This document shows, piece after piece, positions 44,477-54,229 of a stretch of 64,000 nt of DNA (positions are counted from its first letter, which is position 1; every line of letters starts with the position of its first letter). This DNA comes from Pirellulaceae bacterium (lineage in GTDB: Bacteria; Planctomycetota; Planctomycetia; Pirellulales; Pirellulaceae). The notes below the pieces were generated by a model. It was not told where the DNA came from. It worked only from the letters and a program-made list of their open reading frames with translations, and did not search any database. The translations under genes and the position numbers were made by a program. The DNA is taken from the NCBI GenBank assembly GCA_026004795.1, contig BPJV01000005.1:1-64000 (forward strand). The letters are read 5' to 3'.

Positions 44477-45496
44477 ATGAAAAAGCTAATTTTCTTTACG
44501 CTGAGTCTGCTAATTGCTTCTTGGCAACTGCAAGCGGGAGAACCTTGCGACATTACCGGTTGTGATGGCTGCGGTAGATCGTCGGCCTGGTATATGAACA
44601 CCGAGGGGATCTTCTTTTCGGCAATCAACGACGGTGCGTCGCAAAGCTTCCAATTGCAAGACGTCAACCAGAATATTGCGCTAACTCCAGCCGCCTCCAG
44701 CTTCGATGCGGACGAGTTCACGCTCACTCCACGCATTACACTGGGGCGCACCGGCGCGTGTGGCTGGGGAGTGCAGGCACGATACTGGCAGATGAACGTG
44801 GATGCGGGGCAGGGATATGCCGGACCTTTCGTAACACCGGCCAGCACGCCTTCCATCAGTGTGATCAACGGCAATGCGGGATTGGAAGCCTATACCGTCG
44901 ATCTGGAGGCTACGCGTTGTTTGTGCCTGTTCGGGCAAGACTTCCTGGGCACGTTCGGTGTTCGCCACGGCGCTATCGAACACAGCAATTCGCAAGCTGC
45001 GTTCGCCGTCTCCTCCGGAGGTGATAACTATCTGTTGTCGGCTTTCAACGAGCGTAGTTTCCACGGGACAGGTATCACCTACAGCCTGAGCGGGGTACGT
45101 CCGTTGCGATGCCGCAACTTCTCGCTGTACGGCGGGACTCGCTTCAGCCACCTGTTCGGCGACAACGAATCGACGGCGAGTACTTCGGTGTTTTTGGGAA
45201 GTCCGGCAGGTACGGCTTATGCCACCAACTCCGCCATCGGCTCCGACAACGATGGGTTGTTCATCGCGGAGACAACAGCCGGATTGCAGTGGGCACATGG
45301 CATCCGACGTTGCAATGCCTTGTGCTTTGCCCGAATCGGATTCGAGTACCAGTACTGGAATGCTGACGATGCCAACGCCACGGCTAGCTCCTTCGCTGCA
45401 GTTGGTGGTAGCAGCCTGGCGGCCGCGACTGCCACGGCGGGCGAACTGGAAACGCACTTTGTCGGTTTAGGATTATCGACAGGTTTCAGCTGGTAA
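44477..45496 (+). CDS. Lpg1974-family pore-forming outer-membrane protein
   Basis: A 339-residue exported protein. A signal peptide (KKLIFFTLSLLIASWQLQAG) is followed by Cys-rich CDITGCDGCG and then barrel strands with alternating residues (FTLTPRITLGRTGACGWGVQARYWQMNV, CLCLFGQDFLGTFGVRHGAIEHS and NFSLYGGTRFSHLFGDN). The C-terminus ends in aromatic FSW, as in outer-membrane proteins. Cysteines in pairs (RCLCLF, RRCNALCF) suggest disulphides. This family is abundant in planctomycetes and forms pores. ATG 44477 follows a GGTCAGGAT leader. A hairpin terminator follows the stop by about 85 bases. Confidence 0.88.
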   Translation: MKKLIFFTLSLLIASWQLQAGEPCDITGCDGCGRSSAWYMNTEGIFFSAINDGASQSFQLQDVNQNIALTPAASSFDADEFTLTPRITLGRTGACGWGVQARYWQMNVDAGQGYAGPFVTPASTPSISVINGNAGLEAYTVDLEATRCLCLFGQDFLGTFGVRHGAIEHSNSQAAFAVSSGGDNYLLSAFNERSFHGTGITYSLSGVRPLRCRNFSLYGGTRFSHLFGDNESTASTSVFLGSPAGTAYATNSAIGSDNDGLFIAETTAGLQWAHGIRRCNALCFARIGFEYQYWNADDANATASSFAAVGGSSLAAATATAGELETHFVGLGLSTGFSW

Positions 45497-45581
45497 GGTG
45501 GCTGTCTGCCCAACCGCTACTGCAGCATCACCAGGCTCCAATGTCTCTGCAGTGCAAGTACCAGAACGAATTTTCAGGAGG

Positions 45582-45622
45582 CCTTCCTCGCATCGGCGAT
45601 GCGAGGAAGGTCTCGCGTTTTT
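45582..45622 (+). terminator. Strong hairpin terminator
   Basis: CCTTCCTCGCATC (45582-45594) pairs perfectly with GATGCGAGGAAGG (45598-45610) across the loop GGC, a 13-bp stem. A T-rich tail starts about nine bases later (GTTTTTCG). It probably ends the Lpg1974 transcript. Confidence 0.75.
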
Positions 45623-46125
45623 CGTAGAACGCATGGTGCTGGCCACTGGGCCGGCAGTGCCATCAGGCCGGCACGCCGATCTCAGGCGACCCGTGCCGGT
45701 AGCGCCGGCGGGGCAGCCCGGTGCAGAACTCGTGCAGTACGCCCGGGGGCGAACCATCTTCGTCCTGCCCGAACCTTCTCAAGAGAAGTTTATTGCAAAA
45801 AGGGAGCGCGGCGGGCAAGGCGTCGGGGAGATCGATCGCTGCGCGATCTGTGAGGGAAGGGCGCCTCGGTGCGTATCAGGCCTGTTGCCGCCATTCGCCC
45901 GCCATCGAGGCCTGTGCGGCTCGTTCCCCGGGGGGATGCCTGCTATCGGTCCTTGGGGCGATCCGGGCGAGCGCTTTGAGGGCAGGTGGGAAGGGTACGG
46001 CAATGGAGTGGAACCCGAACGGTGAGGAGCCTCTGGTTATCGAGCATGGCTGCCGCACGTCGGCCGACCTCTGCGCGCTTACTCTACCATCGGCTTCTCA
46101 GGATGTTCCGCCGCCCGCCATTGCT
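45623..46125. other. Intergenic stretch without visible gene
   Basis: About 500 bases between the terminator and the end of the M28 gene. GC-rich with small palindromic fragments (GCCGGCA). Open frames are artefacts. Confidence 0.35.
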
Positions 46126-49100
46126 CTATTGTCGAGACGCGGGGGTAATCTGCAATTCCACAACTTTTCCATCGCGTCGCACTCGGATCGGTACAGCCTG
46201 GCCGACCTTCAGTGCCTCGATGGCGTAGGTATAGTCGTAGATATTCTCGATCTTCCGACCTGCCAATTCGATGATGATGTCACCGGCTTGGAGTCCAGCT
46301 AGATCCGCCGGCGCTCCTTTGGTCACCCCGCTGAGTGCGACTCCCTGGACGCTTTCCTGAGCGTAGTCGGGGATGGTTCCCAAGTAAGCCGTCATGTTGG
46401 CCCGCATCGGTTGAGGTTCCGCCGCCTGCTCGACAAACTCTGGAGGCTGTTCCGCGGTCACCAAATCGCGCAAGACGAGTGCCATCAGGTGGGCGATGCG
46501 GGCCGCTCCCTGAAAGTTCAACAGCTCGGGAACGTCGCGTGGCGTATGGTACTCAGGATGGGAGCCGGTGAAAGCAGACAAGATGGGCACGCCGTGAAGG
46601 TAGAACGTGCTGGCATCGGTCGGAAGGTAACAATCCTTCTGCAGTGTCAATGGCAAGCGGACGACCGCATTGCGTCGCTCAATGACTTCTTGCCAGTAGG
46701 GCGACGAGCCAATTCCCTGCAGAATCAGCTTCTCCCGCAGTCGGCCCACCATATCAAGGTTCAGGCAGGCGACGACGCGAGGATAAAGCGACAATCTCCG
46801 TGCTGTGGTGGGTGTCGCGGGGGGGCCGTGTGGCGGTTGGTCGGCCTGTGTCGGGCTCGACTCGTTTTTCACTGCCGTGGATAGAGAATAGTCGGGGAAC
46901 AAGTTCTCGAAATCTTCCACAAAGGCCTGCGATCCCCGCAAGCCGAGTTCCTCTCCGCTCCAAGCGGCGAAGAGCACGTCTCGGCGTGGACGAAGCTGCT
47001 CCGTGCGTACCTGCTCCGCCAGATACTCCGCGATCTCCAACAGGGCGGCAATGCCCGACGCGTTATCATCAGCGCCGCGATGTACTGCCCCCCGTTCTTC
47101 GTCCTTGGCCAGCGAGCCACTTGTACCCTTTCCCAAGTGATCGATGTGGGCTCCTACGATCACCATCTGAGGAGTCGGCTGCTGATCTTCACTGGCCGGC
47201 AGTCGAGCGAGCACATTACGCCCGTGGCTCATTATCGGTTCCACGTCGATCGACGCCGCAACCTCCACGTGGGGCAGTTCCCATCCCATGTGCAGCTGCC
47301 CATCATCGAACTCCGCTTGTATTTCCCGCAACGTTTTGTCGATTCCGCGTACCAGCACCTCGGCCACGCGATCGGATACGGAGAGTACGGCGATGCTTGA
47401 CGCTCCTAGAGTGCCATCCATTTGCAGAGGGATCAACTGCGAGCGATAAGAGCTGCGCGGTCCACTGACTAGAATCAAGCCCACAGCTCCCTTGTCGCGA
47501 GCCATCATCGCCTTGTAGCGTTCGCCGCTGTAGCGAGCCAAATGTTGGCGACGTTCCGGAGTGATCTCGGCTGGCATTCCTCGAAAGACCAGCACCCATT
47601 TGCCACGGACATCGAGGTGAACGTAACTGTCGTATTCGGCCTGGCCTTCCGCCTCGGGAGCGACGATCCCGTAGCCGGCACACACCACCGGAGCAGCAGG
47701 AATCGCACCTTCCTGAGAAAAGAACAAGGGGCGCCAGTCCCGGTCGACCTCGAACTCTTCTTGCCCAACGCGCAAGGAATTGTTTTCTCCGAGAGTCACA
47801 TCGGAAACGAACTCGAACGTATGGAAAAAAGAGCCGTTGGGGCCGGCAGGCAGTAAGCCCAGATTCTCGAGATAGGCCGCGACGTAGGCTGTTGCCAGTT
47901 TCTCACCCGGCGAACCGGTCAAACGTCCTCCCAACTCGGGACGGCATAAGTAATCGACGTGGCGACCGATGTCTGCCGCGGCGAAGTCCGGCGCGGTTTG
48001 CGATGCGGTCTGGCGCGCCAGCTCGGATGGATCACGCTCGGCCCGGGCTGCTTCCTTCAAGCCCAATAAGTGTCGGGCGGCAGCGTCATTCCATTTCGCC
48101 TCAAACAGCTGGGACTGCCCACCGGAAGTGTTGCTGGTCCATACCAGCAACTGGCCGTCGGGCGAGAACGCGGGAAGCCCATCGAACCCTGGGCGCGCTG
48201 TCACTCGAACCACCGGGCCTCGGCCATCGCCACGGACCAGGTACAACTCGAAATTCGAGAATCCGTGCAGATTGGTGGAAAAGATCAAATAGTCCCCTGA
48301 AGGATGGAAGAAGGGTGCCCAACTCATCGCTCCCAGATGGGTTATCTGCCGTTGGTTGCCTCCATCGCGGTCCATCAACATGATCTCTGCGGTGGCGCCA
48401 TTGGTAGAAAACCGTCGCCAACAAATCTGTTGGCCGTCGGGGGAAAAGAACGGTCCCCCGTCGTAACCTACCGCGTCGGTCAGCCGCCGCACGTCCGACC
48501 CATCGGCGCGCATGAGATACAGATCCATGGCGACCGCCGGATCGTGTTCGAATAGGGATGCCTCTTCTTCGGTGAGCTGGCCCGCATAGGCCCGTCGATT
48601 GGAGGCGAAGCAAATCCATTCTCCGTCCGGAGAATACGAACCCTCGGCGTCGTAGCCCATCTCAGTGGTCAAGCGGGTATATTGCTGAGTCTCCAAGTCG
48701 AATTCGACGAGGTCGAACTGGGGGTCATAATCCCAACTGTAACGGCGTTGTTGCCCCGACCGGCGAAATTCGATTTCTGCTCGTTGCTTCTCTAACGCTT
48801 GGGGGTCGAACTGCGTCGAAGCATAAAGAACCTTGCTATCGGAGGGATGGATCCAAGCGCAGGTTGTCTTGCCATAACCAGGGGAAATCCGCCGCACGTC
48901 GCCCGTTTGGCGATCCATCATATAGATCTGATAGAACGGATTATCGGGCTCTCTTTCGCTTTGGAACACCAACCAGCGTCCATCGGCGGAGAAGTACCCC
49001 TCGCCGGTGCGTTTGCCGGCAAACGTCAGTTGTCGAATCTCACTCAATAGCGCCTGCTCGTTGCCCTCGTCGTCACGGACTTCGATTTCCTGCGTGACTG

Positions 49101-49308
49101 CGGCACCGGTTTGCGGCCCGTCGTTCGGTGCGGCTTCCTGCCCCTGGACGAGCAGCGCCCCACTTACCACGAACAGAGCAACCAGCATCGCCCACCAGCC
49201 TTTCCGCCAACGCCTGTGCCAGTGTTGCCTAAGGTCGCGCCGTGTTTTCCCGATAGGAGGCACGACGGTGGGACGCAGATGATGGAACTTTGTGCACTTG
49301 TTTGCCAT
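46126..49308 (-). CDS. Exported PD40-repeat / M28 zinc peptidase / PDZ fusion
   Basis: A 1060-residue exported protein. A signal-type segment near 38-55 (GWWAMLVALFVVSGALLVQG) precedes several TolB-type PD40 repeats (about 90-400; YSPDGEWICFASNRRAY, FSPDGQQICWRRFST and FSPDGQLLVWTSNT). A PA-type insertion domain and an M28 aminopeptidase domain follow, with ligands in VGAHIDHLG, GADDNASG, SGEELGLRG, LNLDMVGR and HPEYHTPRD. A PDZ domain ends the chain (GAPADLAGLQAGDIIIELAGRKI). It is a large two-zinc exopeptidase that probably degrades peptides outside the cell, its N-terminal propeller and PDZ serving as binding platforms. Same strand as mtdB and fae. Confidence 0.92.
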   Translation of the reverse strand: MANKCTKFHHLRPTVVPPIGKTRRDLRQHWHRRWRKGWWAMLVALFVVSGALLVQGQEAAPNDGPQTGAAVTQEIEVRDDEGNEQALLSEIRQLTFAGKRTGEGYFSADGRWLVFQSEREPDNPFYQIYMMDRQTGDVRRISPGYGKTTCAWIHPSDSKVLYASTQFDPQALEKQRAEIEFRRSGQQRRYSWDYDPQFDLVEFDLETQQYTRLTTEMGYDAEGSYSPDGEWICFASNRRAYAGQLTEEEASLFEHDPAVAMDLYLMRADGSDVRRLTDAVGYDGGPFFSPDGQQICWRRFSTNGATAEIMLMDRDGGNQRQITHLGAMSWAPFFHPSGDYLIFSTNLHGFSNFELYLVRGDGRGPVVRVTARPGFDGLPAFSPDGQLLVWTSNTSGGQSQLFEAKWNDAAARHLLGLKEAARAERDPSELARQTASQTAPDFAAADIGRHVDYLCRPELGGRLTGSPGEKLATAYVAAYLENLGLLPAGPNGSFFHTFEFVSDVTLGENNSLRVGQEEFEVDRDWRPLFFSQEGAIPAAPVVCAGYGIVAPEAEGQAEYDSYVHLDVRGKWVLVFRGMPAEITPERRQHLARYSGERYKAMMARDKGAVGLILVSGPRSSYRSQLIPLQMDGTLGASSIAVLSVSDRVAEVLVRGIDKTLREIQAEFDDGQLHMGWELPHVEVAASIDVEPIMSHGRNVLARLPASEDQQPTPQMVIVGAHIDHLGKGTSGSLAKDEERGAVHRGADDNASGIAALLEIAEYLAEQVRTEQLRPRRDVLFAAWSGEELGLRGSQAFVEDFENLFPDYSLSTAVKNESSPTQADQPPHGPPATPTTARRLSLYPRVVACLNLDMVGRLREKLILQGIGSSPYWQEVIERRNAVVRLPLTLQKDCYLPTDASTFYLHGVPILSAFTGSHPEYHTPRDVPELLNFQGAARIAHLMALVLRDLVTAEQPPEFVEQAAEPQPMRANMTAYLGTIPDYAQESVQGVALSGVTKGAPADLAGLQAGDIIIELAGRKIENIYDYTYAIEALKVGQAVPIRVRRDGKVVELQITPASRQ

Positions 49309-49457
49309 GGACGATCAGCCTTCTCTCTGCCGGACGTGATGGTTTCGCAGGTGGGACGCTACCGGTCTCGTCAAGTGGTAGGGACGCCCGCCGCTGCCGG
49401 GATACTCCGGAGGGCGGCAGGCGAGGCGTCGATGAGACCATCGATAACTCTATGGTA

Positions 49458-50366
49458 CTAACTTCCTGAATGGGTTGCTTCGGCACCCAACTGGAGCCCC
49501 AGTTCATAGATGGATTGCGTATTCAGAACGCGGTCGTTGGCTTCGAACAGGCTGGCCAACGCACGACGGTGGATCTTCATCTTCAACCCGCCAACGCCGA
49601 GGGCGCCGTAGTCGAAGCGATCCCCACGCTGTACGCCGAAATCTATCGGCTCAATCCCCTCCAGCCCAGCGGGAGGCACGGCATTCAGATCGACGGCGAC
49701 GCGCAGGTGCGTCGCTTGTTGCAATAGATCGGACGATAGCAACTGCACTCCCGCAGCTCCGCAGGCGAAAACCGCTCCTGCTTGATCAACCTGCTGTCGC
49801 CACGCCTGCTCCTCGGTAGCAATGGCGGGGCGAACACGCTGGCGCACATCCGGTCCCAGCTTCGCCACCAGCCGCTCGATCGACTTCTGTGCCCGGTCCA
49901 GCGAGCGTGAACCCAAGAGCACCTGAGCACCTTCGTGCACAAGCAGTTGGGCGATTCGCGAACCGACCGGTCCGGTCCCCCCTAAGACCAAGGCCGTGGT
50001 TTCAGGCCACTGAACATGTCGCCCTGCCGCCACCACAGCGGCAGCGGCCGTGGTGTTCGAGCCATTCCCATCGACCATCACCGACATGCGGAGAGGCCCG
50101 AAGAAGGTGGCCAACACCTTATCCAGAATCTCCTCACCGACATCCACCTGGCTACCCCCGATGAACACCGCAGTGCCATGCAAGGAATCGGGGCCACGAG
50201 TGAACATGCCACCATGGATCAACGGTTCCACGTTATCTGGTCGGACGCGAGGATAACTGAGCAAGTGGTCAACGCCACTGTCGATCGCCACCACCGCATC
50301 GAAGGAGCTGGGTTGGTCATCCGTATCGAGCTGGAGCAAGATGCGTGGACGCGCTGCCATGTTCAA
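49458..50366 (-). CDS. mtdB: Methylene-tetrahydromethanopterin dehydrogenase (MtdB type)
   Basis: A 302-residue Rossmann protein. It starts MNMAARPRILLQLDTDDQPSSFDAVVAIDSGVDHLLSY, typical of MtdB. It has GGMFTRGPDSLHGTAVFIGGSQVD, the substrate loop region, and the nucleotide-binding LVLGGTGPVGSRIAQLL. The C-terminal half includes LRVAVDLNAVPPAGLEGIEP and YGALGVGGLKMKIHRRAL. MtdB oxidises methylene-H4MPT to methenyl-H4MPT in formaldehyde oxidation. A terminator separates it from fae upstream, both on the minus strand. The start may be GTG/ATG at the first or third codon. Supports H4MPT-linked C1 metabolism here. Confidence 0.9.
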   Translation of the reverse strand: MNMAARPRILLQLDTDDQPSSFDAVVAIDSGVDHLLSYPRVRPDNVEPLIHGGMFTRGPDSLHGTAVFIGGSQVDVGEEILDKVLATFFGPLRMSVMVDGNGSNTTAAAAVVAAGRHVQWPETTALVLGGTGPVGSRIAQLLVHEGAQVLLGSRSLDRAQKSIERLVAKLGPDVRQRVRPAIATEEQAWRQQVDQAGAVFACGAAGVQLLSSDLLQQATHLRVAVDLNAVPPAGLEGIEPIDFGVQRGDRFDYGALGVGGLKMKIHRRALASLFEANDRVLNTQSIYELGLQLGAEATHSGS

Positions 50367-50425
50367 GACCTCCGGACGACGCCACGAGACCTACGGAATC
50401 GGGGATGGGGCACCACAGAATCGAG

Positions 50426-50464
50426 TAAAAACAAGGAAGGAGAACAGCGAACCTGTTCTCCTTC
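50426..50464 (-). terminator. Rho-independent terminator between fae and mtdB
   Basis: On the minus strand GAAGGAGAACAG pairs with CTGTTCTCCTTC (12 bp, loop GTTCG), and CTTGTTTTTA follows, giving a T-run (plus-strand A residues 50427-50431). It likely ends the fae transcript, so mtdB needs its own promoter or read-through. Confidence 0.8.
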
Positions 50465-50611
50465 GCCTCCACCGGCCAACACACGCGGCCGGCCGCGGGC
50501 AACGGCTGGCGGTCACCGGAACGGCCGAATCAGCCCGGACGGGCACGGCGCCATCCATTGGCCAACCATCTTCTCGCCTGGATCGAGGAGCAAAATGGGG
50601 CAACATGGCTT

Positions 50612-51115
50612 CTAAGCATCAAATCCCTTGAACGGATGGGCCGCCGTATCCTTCTTGGCGATCATCTCGTCGGCGGTCGGTTTTCCTTGCATCGCGTTGG
50701 CAATCGCTTCCTTGGTCGCCTCGTAATTGTACTGGTAGATCTTGGCGTTATCTTCGGCTTCAGGATGGATGAAGACACCGCACACGATCACCAGGTCTTC
50801 GGCTTGATCTTTGGGGATGACACCTGCGGCCACCTGATCAGCCACGGCTTTGGCTACGGCGAACTGAGCCGGGCCAAACATTTGCACGGCCTGCTTCATG
50901 CCCTTGATCGTCACCTTAGTGATCATCACCGTGGAAGGCTTGACCGCAACATTCGGCTCGAGCACTGCCAGAAGATTGGTATGGCCAGCGCTCTGTCGAG
51001 CCAAGGCGTTGGCGAAGGCAATCCCTACCGGACCATCCTTCGACCCGATCATCAAATCGATGTGAGCGACTTCATTCCCTTCGCCTACCAGCGATTCTCC
51101 AACAAGCAGTGACAT
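50612..51115 (-). CDS. fae: Formaldehyde-activating enzyme Fae
   Basis: A 167-residue cytosolic protein that starts MSLLVGESLVGEGNEVAHIDLMIG, with the active-site His18. It continues GPVGIAFANALARQSAGHTNLLAVLEPN, TVMITKVTIKGMKQAVQMFGPAQ and VCGVFIHPEAEDN, and ends HPFKGFDA, matching Fae throughout. It joins formaldehyde to tetrahydromethanopterin to give methylene-H4MPT, the substrate of MtdB. The pair means at least part of the H4MPT-linked oxidation pathway is encoded here, as known for planctomycetes. It lies upstream of mtdB. Confidence 0.96.
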   Translation of the reverse strand: MSLLVGESLVGEGNEVAHIDLMIGSKDGPVGIAFANALARQSAGHTNLLAVLEPNVAVKPSTVMITKVTIKGMKQAVQMFGPAQFAVAKAVADQVAAGVIPKDQAEDLVIVCGVFIHPEAEDNAKIYQYNYEATKEAIANAMQGKPTADEMIAKKDTAAHPFKGFDA

Positions 51116-51389
51116 AGTGAGGTTCCCTTTTACATCGATTAGCAGAATTCACGGAAACGGAACGACTTACGCGGCACCCTTGCTACATCGGCAAGACAGC
51201 GTCGCATGGTGGCAGAGCGTAACAAACCAGAGTTAGAATGCAACCTCCTAAGAGCTCTCGCGTCGTTGATGGCCATAACATTCGGTGCCGTTGAAGCGAA
51301 GGTCGGGCATTCGTTTGGAGGCGACGTCGCGTCTTCCTGCCAAGCAGTATTCTTGCCACCATCGCTCTTTTCTAGGCTGTCGGTAGGCG

Positions 51390-53435
51390 CTACTTGCCCA
51401 TTTCTTCCCGTAGGTGCCCCGCCTCATAGACATTCTCCAGTGTCTCCAGCACTGCCGCCACGTGCACGGCGATGGCACGCGCTTGTTCCTCGGAGTAGTA
51501 GAAATCTGCGGTCAGGCTGTGGATGTTGCCGTCAAAAATCACCCCCACCAACCGTCCGTCACGATCCACGACGGGAGAACCGGAATTTCCCCCAATGATA
51601 TCGGCGGTACAGACGAAGTTGAGCGGAGTGTCGAGGTTCAGACGGCCCTGCTCGCGCGCCCGATGCCAGCTTTCCGGCAACACCCATTCGCCGCTCTTTC
51701 CATGGGCAGCTTCATGCTCAAAGGCCCCGCCGATTGTGGTATGTGGTTTTATCCATTGGCCATCTTCTTGGTAACCTTTGACGACGCCGAAAGCCAAGCG
51801 CAGCGTAAACGTGGCATCGGGATACACCGATTCGCCCTCGGCCTTGAACTTCGCCTCGGCGATCTTGGCATACGCCTGCCGCTCTTGTTCATCGAGAGCC
51901 TCATCGATCTGTCGCAATTCTCGGTATTCAGGATTGAGTATTCTTGCCAAAACGATCAACGGGTCGTCCGCTTGCTCGATGGCCTCGATGCCCCCGGCAG
52001 CCAATCGTCGCCGCTGCTCCACATCGAACAATTGCGTACCGGCGATAGCTTCGGTGGCCCGCTGGCGCGGCGAGAGGCCGCCAAGTACCTTCTTTACCAA
52101 GGGGGCGTCTCCCCCACGCAACTCCATGAAACGAGCGATCTCGTCGGCCAACTGAGTCCTTTCCAGGTCTGCGTACAGAGGGGCTGGTGAAAACAATTGC
52201 TGCTCTAGTGAAGCCCGATTGGAATCGCGGAACTCTCGCAAACGTTCCTCGCTGGGGCGGCGATCCTCTTGCGCCATCAGCACCAATGTTTCCGCGATTC
52301 CGTACACTCGACTGCGCAGCGTTGCCGTCCTGTTTTGCAAGTCGATGCGGCGACGCGTCGCTTCCTCGATGGCGAGCCACGGTTCATCGGTGTTGGCCGC
52401 TTGCTGCAGGCGTTTCTCGTACCGCTCTTTTTTTTCGAGAAAACGCGGGTCCTGCAGGCCGGCAAGCATCCCTCCATACGCCTTGCGGGAATTCTGGATC
52501 CCGAACAGGTCGTCTTGAGCCCGACGCCGCTGTTCCGGGCCATCCAGTGCATACTGCTGCAAAAGGATCTCCTTGCGGCGGAGGAAGTCCAGAATGCGCG
52601 GCAGGCGATGATCGCGCTGGTACTTCAGTGCGGCGACCGTCAACAACCGCTGTGTCCGTCCCGGATTGCCGCTGACGAATAACAGATCTCCCTCCTCGGC
52701 TCCGTCCGGATTGACCTGCAGGAAATGCTCGATCTGCGCAGGCTTCCCATCTTCGTAGACCCGAAACATCGTCACGTCCAGGCAGTAACGAGGGTATTCA
52801 AAGTTGTCCGCATCGCCCCCAAAGAACGCCGCTTTGGCCTCGGGAGCCCATACCAGGCGGACATCCGTGTACCGTTTGTAGCGATACAGATGGAAGCGGG
52901 CGCCTCCGTAGAGTGTGATCACATCGCTGCGCAATCCCGTCGCCTGGAGCGATTCCTTCTCGATGCGGGCCATGGCTGCCTGGCGGGCGGACGCTGCTTC
53001 GGCAGGCTCCATGTCCGGGGTCACCGCCGCATTGACCTGGTCGGTGACATCTACGATCTCCACCAATTGATTCAATTCGAGGTCCGGCGCCGGCAGTTCT
53101 TCGTCCAGCGTTCGCGCCACATACCCATCTTCCGCGAGGTTCTTCTCGGCTGTCGATAGCTTGTAAAGGGTATCGGCGGCCACGTGATGATTGGTCAACA
53201 CCAAGCCGTTGGATGAGATGAATGAGGCGGATCCACCCGAATTGAATCGAACACTCGCCAGCATCAAGTGTCGTGCCCACTGCTCATCGGCTTCGAAGTT
53301 GTACTTCTCTTTCAACAGCTTCTTGGGCAAATTATTGAACAGCCACATTCCTTCATCACCCCGTGTAGGGAACGCCCAGGCAAGGGCGACCAACAGCACG
53401 ACCATCGAGGTCGAGCATGCTCCGTGCGCACGCAT
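51390..53435 (-). CDS. Exported S46-family dipeptidyl-peptidase
   Basis: A 681-residue exported protein. ATG 53433-53435 opens a signal peptide (SMVVLLVALAWAFPTRG) followed by DEGMWLFNNLPKKLL, the usual start of mature S46 peptidases (DPP7/DPP11 type). The trypsin-like fold carries the triad: His in GLVLTNHHVAAD, Asp in GGDADNFEYPRY and Ser in IIGGNSGSPVVD. A long helical insertion domain (RTRPRILDFLRRKE onward) caps the active site. It releases dipeptides from N-termini in the periplasm. The earlier ATG 53657 is unlikely because its extra residues are Arg-rich. Confidence 0.93.
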   Translation of the reverse strand: MRAHGACSTSMVVLLVALAWAFPTRGDEGMWLFNNLPKKLLKEKYNFEADEQWARHLMLASVRFNSGGSASFISSNGLVLTNHHVAADTLYKLSTAEKNLAEDGYVARTLDEELPAPDLELNQLVEIVDVTDQVNAAVTPDMEPAEAASARQAAMARIEKESLQATGLRSDVITLYGGARFHLYRYKRYTDVRLVWAPEAKAAFFGGDADNFEYPRYCLDVTMFRVYEDGKPAQIEHFLQVNPDGAEEGDLLFVSGNPGRTQRLLTVAALKYQRDHRLPRILDFLRRKEILLQQYALDGPEQRRRAQDDLFGIQNSRKAYGGMLAGLQDPRFLEKKERYEKRLQQAANTDEPWLAIEEATRRRIDLQNRTATLRSRVYGIAETLVLMAQEDRRPSEERLREFRDSNRASLEQQLFSPAPLYADLERTQLADEIARFMELRGGDAPLVKKVLGGLSPRQRATEAIAGTQLFDVEQRRRLAAGGIEAIEQADDPLIVLARILNPEYRELRQIDEALDEQERQAYAKIAEAKFKAEGESVYPDATFTLRLAFGVVKGYQEDGQWIKPHTTIGGAFEHEAAHGKSGEWVLPESWHRAREQGRLNLDTPLNFVCTADIIGGNSGSPVVDRDGRLVGVIFDGNIHSLTADFYYSEEQARAIAVHVAAVLETLENVYEAGHLREEMGK

Positions 53436-54229
53436 TGTCCCATCCCTTTCAATAGGTGGTTGACCATCGAGCATCCCGGGAACACATCCCCCGGTGCTCG
53501 CTCCCCGCCCAACAAGTACCCCTGCAGCAATGAGCCCCCAATGCTGCGTCCAGCGCGTCGGCCTCTCTGAGCGACGCCGCGGGTGGCGCTGAGGGTGGCG
53601 CAATCTGCGGGATTGCCGAAGTTCGTCTGATTGTAATCGTTTCGCCTGGCCTCGCACCCCGGCGGAACTGGCCTACGGTCAGCAGATGATGGGAAGTTCA
53701 GGCGACGAGCGTCGGTCAGTCGTCGGCCCAGCGCAGGAGTTGCCGTAGCGGCTTGGCTCGGGCGTGGAGCGTTCCTGCGGCAGCGTGCTGTACGCTGTGC
53801 GGGGAGGGTGGGCGGGGCCTGTAGGCTGCGCGGGCCGCTCCGGACCCGGTGGGAGGCGGTGATGGAGCGCGAACCGCGGGGCGTTGAACAAACCGCGAGG
53901 CACTCGGGCTGAGGGGCATTGGCGCTTGCCATCCCGGTTGTCCAGCGAGGACAAGCAAGGCATCCGCCATCACGGCTCGGCACCTCACGATCGGTGCCCA
54001 GCCCCCAAGGCAATTGGTTGCTTCGGTGTCCTGCCTCCGCACGGCCAGAGCAACGGTGGAGAACGCAGACAGCATGATCCAATCACCCCTGCGTCGCGCC
54101 ACCGGACTGTTCGCCACCGGGGCCGAGCGGTTCCGTGATGCGTGCACGGAAAAAACGCTGCTGCCTGGTTCAAGGAGTGAGGCAGCTTTCCGCGATCTCA
54201 ACTCCCCCTGGCGACCAAGGGCAGCAGCA
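53436..54229. other. Intergenic region without visible gene
   Basis: 794 bases between the PpiD-like gene and the S46 gene. Frames are low-complexity shadows. Promoter DNA of the S46 gene must be here; I see nothing else. Confidence 0.35.

Noticed and set aside
45498-46025. A 175-codon plus-strand open frame after the Lpg1974 gene
   Set aside because: It spans a strong hairpin terminator and has artefact composition.
53436-53657. Longer S46 peptidase start at 53657
   Set aside because: The added 74 residues are Arg-rich with no function; the inner ATG is followed by a signal peptide.
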